From Alopecurus myosuroides (taxonomy: Eukaryota; Streptophyta; Magnoliopsida; Poales; Poaceae): a stretch of 64,000 bases of DNA. Location: the NCBI GenBank assembly GCA_028641055.1, contig CM054058.1, positions 234,587,551 through 234,651,550 on the forward strand, in the 5' to 3' direction. The notes below the pieces were generated by a model. That model saw only the letters and a program-made list of their open reading frames with translations, did not search any database and was not told the origin of the DNA. Of the stretch, positions 33,027-44,168 are shown piece by piece; the first letter of the stretch is position 1; each line of letters begins with the position of its first letter. The translations under genes were made by a program, and so were the position numbers.

Positions 33027-36000
33027 GGCAGGAGCGAAGAAGCGTGGCGCCGCTGCAGCGTCCTCAAAAGATGTGGCGAGCGCTTCCACGACGCCTCCTG
33101 TGAAGACGGGCGACTGGCGCGCCGCGAACACCACCAAGAAGAGCATCGCCGAGATGCAGCAGGAGGGATTACTCCCGCCGGAGGCTGACAAGCGTGTGTG
33201 CCTGTCCAATAAGGAGGAAGTCCCCAAACCCCCTCGCCAACGAGCGTGTCTTCTTCTCAGAGCACGTCTCCCGCGGCCTGTCTCTCCCCCTCCATCTGTT
33301 CTTGGTCGGGCTGTTGTATGTCTACGGCATACAGCTGCACGACCTCCCTCCAAACGTGATTCAGCATATATCATGCTTTATCATGCTTTGCGTGTGCTTC
33401 CTGGGGATCCGCCCGCACTGGGGGCTTTGGAAAGCCATCTTCAAGGTGCGGATCTTCTGGGAGAGGGCGCGGCCAGGCGAGAAGATGGGGGAGCCGCTGC
33501 GTACCGAAGGCTTCGGGATTCAGGCGAGTAAAGATATCCCCCACATGGAGATGTACTTCGTCGACTCCGCACATGGGTGGAGGAAAAAATGGTTCTACGT
33601 CACCGAAAACATCACGAGTGGAGCTTCCGAATTCCAGCCATTCGCCACTCTGAAGCGGCGGAGATCCTGGCTGCACATGCTTAATGCCAAAGAAGGTAAA
33701 GTTGTCACCCCTCTACTCGCGAAGGTGTCGAGCTTCCGCAACAAGGAGTTGGGGACCCCGCTGAATGGGATACACCTGTCAGGTGTGTTTCTTCGTCGAT
33801 GAATTCAGCCCCTTCAAGAGAGGCCAACCGCCATGTGGGAGTACATGGGCGTCAAGGACCCGAGCCGTGTTTGCAAGAACATCCTTTCGAACGCTGAATT
33901 CGAGAAGAAGATCGCGGCCATCACCAAGCTGAAAAAGGGGGAGGTCTGCTCGGCGTGTCCTCTCGAACCATTCGAGGTGGGGAAACCTCCGACCGAGGTG
34001 AGATTTTCGAGTTTCTCATCTTGGCTTTTGTTCTTCCACGCCTGGTTTTCATTTTTTGCAGCAGTCTTGCGACTATCAGTCCAGGCCAGTTCGCCCCCTC
34101 GATCCCTTCCGTGAAGAGGAAAGAGACCGTCGTAGATCCTGCTCCGGCTGCTGACGCTGCCCGAAGATCTTCGAGCCCAGTAATAGCAACTGAAGCCCCG
34201 GAGTACGAGATGCTCAACTTTGCGAATCGGGAGGTCTCGGGTAGCTCTGCGGACCCTCTGTCTACCGCCTAGGGAAAGCTAAGCCCGTTTACTTCCTTGC
34301 ATCTTGCTTCTCTTCTTCTCAATTTTATCGGGTGCACGGTAGTTCTCCCGATGGGAGTAGCCCCGAGTCTATGGTCAATTGCTTGCAGTTGCTCATGGAC
34401 TCAAGTTGAAGTGTCTTCTTTCGCTCGTATGTTGGCCTTGTTTTTCATCGGGTGCACGGCAGTGCTCCTGATGGGAGTAGCCCCCGAGGCTATACTTGAC
34501 TGTGTACAGTCGAGTATAAGCTCAAGTGATACATCTGTGATTTTTTTTGACTTGGAGTTTTGCAGGCCCTTCTCGACTCCCTTGCTGCTTTCTGGCGCCG
34601 AATTCTTTCGGCTGAAGCGGACTATGTTTCCCTTCAGGCGGATCGCGACCAGATCGCCCAGAATAACCGCTCTCTTCAAGGTATGGTAGTGCGCACTTTT
34701 TGTCTTCACCGTTTCTTCTTGGTTGTAATTTGTTTTTCCAATCACGTCTTTCACATTGCAGATGAAGTTAACCGCTTGAAGACTGAAGGAGAAGAGGCTG
34801 TTTCTCGAGTGAAAACTCTTGAAACAGAGCTGGAGTCCACCCAAAAGGAGTTGGAGTCCGCTCGCAAGTGCTCAGCCGACCTTGAGGGGAGTCTCGCGGA
34901 AGCTCACGGAGCTTTGAACCAGCTGGAGGAGGCGAGCGTGAAGCATGACAACGATCTTGTCGGTGTCATCTATCCTCTGGCCCAGAAGCTTGCTGGTAAG
35001 TTGTGTTGTATCTTCCTTCGATTGTGGCTCATTTTTCTTTCTGTTCTGATGCTTGTTCTGTCTGTGTCTCAGATGCCCTTAGAGTTGGGTTGGAGCTAGC
35101 TGGACACCAGCGACTCGATGCCCTCACTGACCCGTGTACTCAGCTTTGGGAGCATGCGAATAAGATCTGCTCCCTCCTTGGCGATGCTATCCGAGTGCTG
35201 ACTGCAGTTCACGAGCGCCTGCTCGTGGGCGTGGCGGTTCCGCCTACTCTGGGTGGTCTTCTACGGGTTTTCCTGGGTGATGAAGATCTCCTCCACGAGT
35301 ACTCGCTCGCGTAGACTGAGTGCGGGGCCAAGACGGCTATCCAATTTCCTTTGGCGCATGGAGTCTCAGGGTGACCTGGAGAAGGTGTACTCAGAGGTTC
35401 CGCGCGACTCCCTCGGCAAAAAGGTAGCGCTCTGTCCTTTTGGAGACCGTGCTGAAGGGCTCACGAAGATGCTTTATGGAATGCTTTCCCATGCTGGTCG
35501 CAAGGGATAGCCTTCCGCGAAAGGGACAACCTCTGCGGCTCCGAAGGATAGTATTTGCTTTCCCGTGCTCTTGATGTAATGAACCTTGGGATGTACTCCC
35601 GTACTTTATTTTGCCTAATCGAAGTGTTTTCCGAAAGTGTCAGTGTTTCGTGTTTGCGCCTTACTTTGTATTCTCCCGATGGGAGTAGCCTCCGAGCACC
35701 CGAGATTTGGGTGGTATATTCTCGAGTGGGGTCTTATATTGTCTCTGAATCTTCTTTGTTCTTTTCAGGTAGTGGAGTCCAGCGTAGAGTCTTCGTGTGG
35801 AGCTGCTTCGCTGGTTAATTCCTTGGTTGCCGCTGCCAGCACATTTGCGTCAGCTCCGTGACCGTGTCGCGGATGGCGATCGTAAGCTGAAGGCTCTACG
35901 AGGGGTGGCTGATGTTGCCAAGTCGAAGCAGAAATTTGCGGCGGAGCGTGAGCAATTTGTGATGGAAGAACTGGCAGCTGTTGCAAAGGGCATGCTCTGT

Positions 36001-36585
36001 AAGTTTGCTAGCCCCCGAGTACTTGTTTCTTGTTACCGTCTTTATTTTGACATGCTCGTTGTTCTTGAAGTTGTTGAGCCTGACGGGGTCTGTGAAACCC
36101 ATTGGGTGGACAATCACATTGTTCATGAGTCGGGTAGCTCGAAACCTCACGCGAGCAACTTCTGGTCTGACCGCAGCCGAGGTTTTATCATGGATACCCT
36201 GAAGTACCGGGTGAGTCAAGCGCAGATACTCGTCGAATCTTGTCGCGAGACTCTGTCTTCTGTCCATCGGGCATTTTATCCTTTGGGTGTTGTCCCAGAT
36301 GACTTGAGTGGTTTGCTGAGGATGTTTCATTGGGTAGGGGAAGCTCGAGAGTGCGTGCATCAACAACTTGTCAGTGGGGGTCAAGTGGCACTTGCCTTCG
36401 TTCGCTTGTGGCATCATGAGGTCAACTTTCGCTATGTGGCGGGACTTCCCGACTCGAGAGGTCCACCGGTGGATCTTTCTCCTCATTATGCGGCCGTGCG
36501 ACCTGCAGTGGAGCAGATTGTTCGACTGACCTCCGAGGAGATTGATCAATTGCTTGAAGATGTGGCTGCTCGCCGACAGTTGTAG
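33027..36585 (+). pseudogene. N: antisense multi-exon gene with gypsy-type transposon domain and coiled coil
   Basis: Encoded opposite to gag. Exon 1 (33027-33997) starts MAGAKKRGAAAASSKD, then GDWRAANTTKKSIAEMQQEG. After a frameshift near 33220 come RGLSLPLHLFLVGLLYVYG, FLGIRPHWGLWKAIF and GWRKKWFYVTENI, the domain called putative gypsy-type transposon in protein families. TGA at 33800-33802 interrupts RRIQPLQERPTAMWEYMG in frame. Introns with GT-AG ends are visible at 33998-34061, 34681-34762, 34996-35072 and one before 34565. Exons after 34565 read RSLQ|DEVNRLKTEGEEAVS...TLETELESTQKELES, a coiled coil, then LGDAIRVLTAVHERL. A last exon ends at 36583-36585 (LTSEEIDQLLEDVAARR). Tat elements are known for antisense ORFs; the role is unknown. 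Confidence 0.72.
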
Positions 36586-36948
36586 ATTTAAGATGTAAAT
36601 ATCTTGTATTTTTTGTTGTAAGGTGTTTGAAGGTGTAAAGCCTGTGACCTTGTATGTTTCACTTGATATGTTTAAGGTGTTTATAAGGTGTGCACCTTGT
36701 TATACCCTGTATTATTTTTATCGAGTTTGAGTGCTTGAAGGAATGTGGTGATGCTAGCTAGGCGTAGCCCCCGTGTGTTGGGGGTGTTTACCTGTCGTTT
36801 TAGCATGTAAAGAGGAAAAAAATGCGGTAGTGTTTGTAGCTATGGTTGAGAAACCATGTTTTTTATTGCTATGGCTGAGAAGCCATGTGTTTGCTCGAGC
36901 TACAGAGTGGCTGGTACAGCCTTATTTCGTGCGAGTAGAATAGTAATC

Positions 36949-39230
36949 CTAAGGGTAGAACTTGCGGAGGTGCGCCACGTTCCACGGGTTGGAGTAGATA
37001 CCGCCGTTCTTCGGGTTCTTCAAGCGATAGGCGCCTCCTGGGATGACTTCATGTATGATGAAAGGTCCTTCCCATGGTAGGTCGAGCTTGTGTCCCTCCT
37101 TTTGCTTGAGCCGCAGCACCTCCGGGAGTTGCGGGTATCCCTGGGTGACTGCGACTCTATTTCTCTTCGTGTAGGCCTCACGGATGTCTTGGAATTTTCG
37201 GCAGTCCTTGAGGAGACGAGTCGCCTTGCTCTTGCCTGTGCGCTTATCTGGGAATAGATGTAGCGTGCAATAACCGTCAAGGTCTTCCTCGGGAGTTTTG
37301 TCGTCTGGCTTTGGCTTCCATTCGCGGTTTCCACGAGCCCCGCCGTCACGATTTCTTGTGAACTCTGCCGCCACCAGTTCTTCTCGATCGTCAGTGGTCG
37401 TAGTGTTTCCTCTTCTTCTTTCGGCCGTGGCGATCCTCCTCAGGCGCGGGCGAAAATGCTTTCTCGTTGCGCACGAAATCTTCACCGTTAGCCCATCGGC
37501 TCCCCGATAGTTTTGGGTGCAGATCGCCCCAGTTCTTCTCGGAAAGCGGCACGCCGAGCACCTTTGGAGAAGGCTTCAACCGTGACTTCTTCCGACATAT
37601 TTTCCACGGTATTTTTGAGCGTGGTCCATCTCTGGATATATGCGCGGGTGGATTCGCCGCTTTTCTGCCTGCATGCTCGCAGTTCCTCGATGGTTGCGGG
37701 TCGCTTGTACGTCCCTTGGAAGTTTTTCTCGAAGTCGCGGGTGAGATCGTCCCGAAGATCTGTAACACGCGCGCGGTCTTCCTTCGGGCCAGCTGAGGGC
37801 GGCGCCTACGAGGTGCAGGTTTACGTACTGCATGGCCGTTGTCTTGTTCCCGCGCTGGCACTTCACCGTGGTAAGGTAGTCTGAGATCCATGACCTAGGT
37901 TCTATTGAACTGTCGTACTTTGGGACCTCCGTCAAAAGTTTGAATCTCTTAGGCATTGGCGCTTCGCGGATGCTGCGACTGAAGCATATGGCACCACAGG
38001 CCTCTTCGTCAGAGGAGTTGGACAGCGATCGATCGCGATTCATGCGTGCTCGGGCCTTGTCGACCTTGCTTTGCGTGATATCTTCACGCGCGTCGTACTC
38101 GGGCCGGTCACGATTTTCCTCGCATCGTGGTTCCCGGCTGCGATGTCGCGATCGGCTTCCATGGTTCCGCGGGGTGCGGTCGCGATCTCGCGGGCTATCT
38201 CCGTCGCTACCCGAGCTATCGCCGCGAAGCCGGGCTTCTTTCCCTCGGGCGCGACGGGGTGATTCCCTATCTCCCCTTCTAGGTGACGTACTCCCGCGTC
38301 CGCGGGATGTTTTGTCTGCCCTAGGGGTTTATTCAGCTTCTGGTGTTGTCGCGTTTCTACGGGCTTGAGCGGCGATTCTTGCAGCTGCCATGCCTAGCCC
38401 CTTCTGGACCTGTCGATGTTGTTCTGCACGGGGATCATTTTAGGCGGCTGGTTCGCCTGTAAATATGTGGCGGCTGCTAGGAGTGTTGCGGCGGGAGTCG
38501 TCGGGTGTATGTTTCCCTCGTCGTCGACATGCATGAGGGATGTCTCGAGTGTTCTGCTGATTCCGCTGAGGGACTCGTGATCCATGCCGGCGGTCTACGA
38601 GACGTATCTATTTTTGGGGGGATTGTTTCCTACAGAGCGAGTCCTAGAGAGAGCCACGCGACGAGCTCTTGACTCATCTGCCGCCTTATTTCGTTCGTCT
38701 AGATTTTTGCGGGCTTCAGCGATCAGTCGACTCGCCCGTACCAGGTGATAATGGTACGCGATTAGGTCCTCTCGGGGGCTCCTTCTTCGGTTTGACCGCC
38801 AAGCTGTACCACCGCCTTTGCTTTGTCCCAGGCGGCTCGCGATACTTTGATGCGCTCTCGCTCCTTTCGACTGCCCTCTGTTTCCTCGAGTGCCTCCGTT
38901 GATCCTGCCATGCAGACCTGGGCCAGCTATGGCTCGTGAGTCCTAGGCGTGGGTTGTTAACTTTCACCGGATCTGGAGGGTTCCTCGGTTGCGATAGTGT
39001 GGAAGTCGCGGAGATTGCGGCGGATGGAACCACCACTGGGCTCTAGGTCGCGACCAGCGTTGTTAGATGGCGAGTCGGGGATCGCCGGGCTCGAGACGGA
39101 CTCGGAGTCCGATTCGCCGAGGTCGATTTGCTCGGGGAAGCGCAAGATTCCTTCCTTGTCGGCACGGAAGTGGAAGCTCCCGAACGTCAAGCTGATGCTT
39201 TTCTCCAATCTGCTGAACGCCGGGCGCGAT
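36949..39230 (-). pseudogene. N: gag fused to integrase C-terminus, frameshifted
   Basis: Leader and N-terminus: PHSPESRPAFSRLEK and ADKEGILRFPEQ (39247-38957); then MDHESLSGISRTLETSLMH (38585-38394); then PMPKRFKLLTEVPKYDSS and SDYLTTVKCQRGNKTTAMQY (38043-37576). The final frame, 37485-36949, has GYCTLHLFPDKRTGKSKATR followed by KRNRVAVTQGYPQLP, all as in E1. At about 37122 the E1-like sequence ends and VLRLKQKEGHKLDLPWEGP...NPWNVAHLRKFYP begins, which is the extreme C-terminus of a Tat integrase. The join is in frame, and everything between gag and this tail is deleted. Other frame breaks upstream make this copy inactive. Confidence 0.85.
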
Positions 39231-39377
39231 TCCGGCGAGTGGGGCACGTAGATGAGCGACCCGAAACGGATCTATTCTGCTGAAGTTGAAGTTCCTGGGC
39301 TCGAGCTGAAGGTTGGCGATGACGAGGCCAAAGATGCCGTAGATCCAGCGCCCGCCGTTCCCACAGACGGTGCCAAT

Positions 39378-39864
39378 TATCGAATAGTCATATCAACAAG
39401 TCCCTCAGATGATCCGGTAGGGTTTCAATTAAGAGAACGTAGAGGCGCTGGTGACAATCGTCGGCTAACAGGGGGCACGATTTACCCAGGTTCGGGGCCC
39501 TCATAGAGGTAAAACCCTTACTCCTGCTCTTCGATCTGTATTATCAGTAGATCGGTTACAAGAGGGTGCTCAAGTCGATAATATGATCTCGAGCTCAAGG
39601 CTTGTGGTGGCGAAAGTAGATTGGATCCCTCCTTGGTGGTTCTCCTGGCCTTATATAGGTGGCCAGGTCCCGAACCGTGCCCGGGGGGGTTACAAACCCT
39701 AGCTGTAGGTCGGTATGAGTTTCCTTCTTGACCCGCAAGTCTTTGCGGGTGGGCTTCAGTTGGGCCTTCTAGAACCGCCTGGTGGCGCCTCCCTTTGGGC
39801 TTAGGTCTTGGGCCTTGGACCGGGTAGCCTCACCCAATAGGTCAAGGGTTCATCCCCACTGTCA
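39378..39864 (-). repeat. N 5' LTR (487 bp)
   Basis: It begins TATCGAAT on the plus strand, so the conserved terminal TG dinucleotide has mutated to TA. It ends CACTGTCA, followed by the CTAGC duplication. TATATAAGG lies on the minus strand at 39649-39657. Inside it, at about 39355-39377, the minus strand reads TTGGCACCGTCTGTGGGA, the presumed PBS. Confidence 0.9.
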
Positions 39865-39869
39865 CTAGC

Positions 39870-40633
39870 AGGAAAATATTTTCGAAAGAAAGCATTAACC
39901 AAATCCATAGGACTAGTAATAGATCTAGGTGACAGATTGTTAAACCAAGTTTTAGCTTCATCTTTCAATGAGAAAGGGAGATCTTGGTAACAAAATAAGT
40001 ACGGAACTTAGTATCATCAGAAAATAAACTACTCAAAGATGAAAGCTCATTCATGTGTTCCATAGCACTTTTAATTTCAATTCCACAAAAAGGTTCCTTC
40101 TCAACAATATATATATAAGATAAATCTAGAGAGAAATCATAATCCTTGTCTCTAATGTGTATGGGAGATGTAGCAAACTTAGCATCAAGAGAAGATTTAT
40201 ATTTAACAACATGTCTTGCAAGAAGACTCTTAAGAGAAGTTGCGCCAGTAGTAGCCCGAGCTTCCTTAATAAAGTCATCATTAAGTTCAATGTAGGTTTC
40301 ATCAAGATCATCACTAGAAATATTAGGTGAATTAACAGGTGCACCAACATTTTCAACAAGAATTTCAGCACTTTCAATTTGTTTGGATTTAACAATTGTA
40401 GCATCTAGGAAAGGACCTAGTAAACCAGTATCATCAAGCACAGTAGAAGCATCATCGAAAGTATCAGAAGAATTTTCAGCCCCAGCAGAAGTAATAGTGT
40501 GTGTAGCATGTGGTGGCGTAAGAAGTTTACTCATAACAGATGATGAATCAATAGCAACAGAGGTGTTCAGAGTTGTACCTCTCCTTGTAGTGGATGGTAA
40601 TATAGGAATTTTTCCATCACGAGTTTCACCCAT
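39870..40633 (-). pseudogene. H: gag, N-terminal part
   Basis: The start at 40631-40633 (MGETRDGKIPIL) is the first Met after the PBS with protein character. The longer open frame begins inside the PBS region and is not meaningful. The protein is rich in Ser/Thr/Asp (TLNTSVAIDSSSVMSK, DDLDETYIELNDDF), then HIRDKDYDFSLDLSYIYIVEKEPFCG and SAMEHMNELSSLSSLF, the entry to the capsid-like part. The frame stops at 39965. The sequence on to 39870 still encodes, in another frame, a piece like AKTWFNNLSPRSIT and DLVNAFF. N is inserted in the next codons, and gag resumes at 31241. Confidence 0.75.
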
Positions 40634-40692
40634 GATGAAAGGCTTGCTGCGAACAATATCACGTTCAAGTGGGCTAATAAATAAAGTTATGC

Positions 40693-40710
40693 TCCCCGGC
40701 AACTGCGCCA
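40693..40710 (-). promoter_or_regulatory. H primer-binding site, tRNA-Asp type
   Basis: The minus strand reads TGGCGCAGTTGCCGGGGA, one base different from the perfect site in B. Eleven bases separate it from the LTR. Confidence 0.88.
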
Positions 40711-40721
40711 GAAAATAGTAT

Positions 40722-42108
40722 TGATGACCCACAAGTATAGGAGATCACATTAGTCTTCGAGGGAAGTAAAACCGAAATTTATTGGTTCGACACAAGGAGA
40801 GCCAAAGAATATTTATAAGCCTTAAAAACTGAGTTGTCAATTCAGCTGCACCTAAAAGTAGACTTGCTCGCAACAATTTATCAGTGGTAACAGTTTTATA
40901 GCAGCAGTAGTAGTAAAATAACAACAGGAATAAAGTAGTAACAGCAGTAGCAATTGCGGGAACAACATGATGAAAATACCGCAGGCAAAGGGAATGGATG
41001 AACGGGCGTTGCATGGATAAGATAGGTCATGTAATAATCTAAACATGGGCATTGCAGATAATAATAAAGCATCCAAGTTCTAGGAAAAACATTGACATGT
41101 GTTCTAATATAGTCATACGTGCTCGCAATGAAAAACTTGCACACCATCTTTTGTCCTACCAGCCTGTTTTCAGCGGGGCCTCAAGGGAAACTACTGGTAA
41201 TTAAGGTGCACCTTTTAATAAAGCACCGGAGTAGAGCATTATCACTCCGTGAACACTCGTGATCCTCACATCATAACCATCCCCTCCGGTTGTCCCAATT
41301 TCTGTCACTTTGGGGCCTCGGGTTCCGGACAATGACATGTGTAAACAACTTGCAGATATGATCAAGAAACATAATTATACTCATGAAACAATAACATGTT
41401 CGGATCTGAGATCATGGCACTCGCGCCCAAAGTGACAATCATTAAGCATAACAAGTTGCAACAACGGTAGAAAACACTAACAATGGATACTAGGCACTAT
41501 GCCCTATCAATATGGAATTATTACATGATCGATCTCATCCAATTCCTTCCATCCCTCTCAGCCTACAGCGGTTTTTACTCACACATGGATGGGGAAACAT
41601 GGATGGTTGACGGAGGAGAGGTGGCGGTGACTATGTTGATGATCTCCTCCGAATCCCCATCCCGGCAGGGCGCCATAACAGGAACTTCTCATCCCCGAAT
41701 TGAGTTTCGGGGTGGCGGTGGAGCTCTATTGTGTTTTTGTGTAATATGACGAACCCCCTGACATTTTAGGGTTGAGGACGATAAGTAGTCGAAAGGGGAG
41801 CCCGAGGGGGTGCCTGGGGGGCCCACACCACCAGGCGGCACGGCCAAGGGGGGCGCCCAGGGGTGGTGTGCCCCCTCCCGGCCCCTCTCTAGGACTCCTG
41901 GCTTCGGGCGTCTTCGGGTGTTTTAATGTCTTCGGGATCTTTTTTGGGCATTTTTTTGAAAGTTGATTTTTCTCAACAAAAAACAAGACACCATGGTAAT
42001 TCTGCTGAAAACAACGTTATTCCGTGTTAGTAGTGTCCAAAACTCACAAGTTTAGAGGCGAACAATAGCATAAGTGTTCGGAAAAGGAGATACGTTTTGG
42101 ACGTATCA
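40722..42108 (-). repeat. H 5' LTR
   Basis: 1387 bp, TGATGACCCACAAG...GGACGTATCA. It contains the palindromic module at 41817-41885. The window right of it (CTATG, 42109) is K gag. Confidence 0.88.
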
Positions 42109-43747
42109 CTATGTCAACTGCAAAGGTTTCTTCAATGCTTTGTCTAAAGCAACGTGACTCATCTAGAGCTTTCTCAAGCTCCTCAATTTTACTAGCATCA
42201 CTACGAGCAAACTTTTCAAGGAATGTGATTATCTCCTCATGTTCATCAATGAGGCCATGTGCCTCGCTTAATTGATCCATGAGGGAGTCAAAGATAGCTT
42301 TAGTTTCTCCTTCTAGTTTCTCAACAAAGACTGTCAAGGGATCTTTCTCAACACAATTCAATAGAGAAGCAATAGAAGATCTTGCAAGTTTGAGTGTAGG
42401 AGTCACCTTTGGGGATATACCCTTGGCCATGAAGCACTTGTGACTCGAGGGGCCCTTTTTGTCATTTGGGTTGGAGAAGAGAGGGCTTAAGTTTGAAGGA
42501 ATGACACCCTTTTCCACGGCCGCCATGCCTACTTGTTCACCATCACCATCACTCTCTGCACCACCGGATTTGTATTCAACTTCCTTTGCAATCAATGTCC
42601 TAGGAGGGCCTCTCTTGATGAAGTTCTTGGACTTGGGAATAAAGGTGGATTTCTTTATAAGTATTCCACCATTCTCAATTCTACTCTTGAAGAGACACTC
42701 GACAACAAAGTGCTCACTATCCCAACAATTGAAGCAATTCCTTTCCTTCTTCATGCTTGAGACTTCCTTAACCTTGTTCTTTGTGGAATTTGATCTAAAG
42801 TCTCCTTTCTTCCACCACTTGTGTTGAGCAAGGGTCAAACATTCTTCATGTGATGTCCTCATCTCTCTCTTGGAGACAACATGTGAGGAACCGCCACCAT
42901 CACTTGATTCATCTTCTTCATGGGGAGTAGCCTTCAAGGCAAGAGATGTTCTCTTCATTCTATTCACACTGGCCATGACATCATCAGAGGACTTTTTCAT
43001 GACGTTTAAGGTGATGAAGAGACCCAAAACATCATTTGGGGATAGCTCCAAGTAATCAGCCCTTGATTGCACATTCATCACCATGTGCTCATTGTATGGA
43101 ATCAAGGCAAGTAGAAATTTTTCCTTGACCCAATCCTCATTACAATCCTTGAATCCACAATCTCTCATGTCATTCACAAGAGCCTTGATTCTTCTAAACA
43201 TGTCTTCTATATTCTCTCCATCCTTCATATAGAATTTCTCAACTTGTCTTTGGATGATTGACTTCTTGGAGCGTTGTAAGTTTATGTTGCCATCATACAT
43301 GTGAACTATGCAATCCCATGCTTTCTTGGCACTTGTGAAGGACCGAATGTGCTCGACACCTTTCGTTTCCATTGCCTTCTCCAACATGTGCATGGCATGG
43401 GCATTGAGTTGCTCATATATGACATAACTTGAGCTTAAGTTCTTGGGGTCCTTTGGCTCATACCCATTCTCAACGATCCTCCATATTTGCATTGAAGAGC
43501 TACACATGTAAGACTTCATGGAAGCTTTACAATTAGTAAAACGGTTCCTATCTACCACAGGAGGTGCACCAAGATGATTAACGTGTGGATGTTGAACATT
43601 AGGAGCATTGTTATAATCATAGCCAAAGGAATTTTCATGACTACTATCTTTAGGCTTAGAAGTCCCGGATCCTTCCTTAGAGGGAATGTGATTTCCATTT
43701 TCATCTAAAACAACATTCTCTTTGGATTGACTAGATGAAGATATCAT
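42109..43747 (-). pseudogene. K: Ty1/copia gag, cut by H
   Basis: Start at 43745-43747 (MISSSSQSKENVVLDENG). The copia gag domain covers roughly residues 70-240: RFTNCKASMKSYMCSSSMQIWRI is decayed but recognisable, then FTSAKKAWDCIVHMYDGN, GENIEDMFRRIKALVNDMR and KEKFLLALIPY. A zinc knuckle CFNCWDSEHFVVEC (CX2CX4HX4C) follows. The tail has a coiled-coil-like LEGETKAIFDSLMDQLSEAHGLIDEHEEII. The frame is open for about 545 residues until the H LTR at 42108. The RT/RNase H of the same element is probably the piece at 21270-22883, now 19 kb away because of H and C-; the integrase part is lost. Confidence 0.85.
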
Positions 43748-43888
43748 TTATTTTATTAAACCCTCCATCTTTTTCTCCGAGCTATCAAGCATGGCTTGAA
43801 TTAGCTTTTGGATGACACCCATGGTGACGGGTTCTTCCCCTCCGTCCATCCTCCTGTTTAGGCGGTAAAGCCTTAACAAAGAGACTAG

Positions 43889-43900
43889 GCTCTGATACCA
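43889..43900 (-). promoter_or_regulatory. K primer-binding site, initiator tRNA-Met type
   Basis: Minus strand TGGTATCAGAGC, the classic plant copia PBS, two bases from the LTR end ACTCA. Confidence 0.92.
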
Positions 43901-43902
43901 AT

Positions 43903-44168
43903 TGAGTGATCAAGAGGTTAACTTGAGGGGGTGGGGCGAATAGGTTAAGTACAAATTTTAACTTCTTTTTCGGTTAACAAGATAATGATCAAATATAGAT
44001 TGTCTAGATTATGCAACTAGGTGAACAATCCTATATGGTGAGAAAATACTACTAGCACAAGATATTAATTGAACTAAGCTAGTAGCAACAAGTAAAGGTG
44101 ACGCCAAGATGTATCCCGAAGTTCACTTCCCAATGGAAGCTAGTCTCTTTTGGAGTGGTGCGGTGCCA
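43903..44168 (-). repeat. K 5' LTR, inner 266 bp
   Basis: It begins TGAGTGATCAAGAGG on the plus strand, next to the PBS. The remainder is cut by LTR Y at 44169. Confidence 0.7.

Larger units (their letters stand above)
31242..39864 (-). mobile_element. N: complete non-autonomous Tat-like gypsy element with an antisense gene
   Basis: 8.6-kb element flanked by a perfect 5-bp duplication CTAGC (31237-31241 and 39865-39869), inserted in the gag of H. On the minus strand: 5' LTR 39864-39378, PBS, gag with stops, a fusion to the last ~55 residues of integrase, then a large region whose coding strand is the plus strand (33027-36585), a polypurine tract (CACTCGGGGGCTAC, 31731-31744) and the 3' LTR 31730-31242. 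Protease, RT and RNase H are missing. LTRs differ at scattered sites, roughly one in twenty by eye, so the insertion is not recent. E1 is its autonomous-type relative. Confidence 0.93.
24434..42108 (-). mobile_element. H: Athila-like gypsy element lacking RT-integrase, host of N
   Basis: Minus-strand order: 5' LTR 42108-40722, PBS 40710-40693, gag from 40633, interruption by N (39864-31242), gag rest and protease to about 29512, spacer, an Athila ORF-1-like frame (28440-27500), 3' noncoding DNA, polypurine tract (25395-25378) and 3' LTR 25377-24434 (truncated). No RT, RNase H or integrase motif lies between the protease and the second ORF. The right LTR sits directly in the gag of K (42109 on), so H inserted into K. 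The left target site is lost at the C- boundary. Confidence 0.87.
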
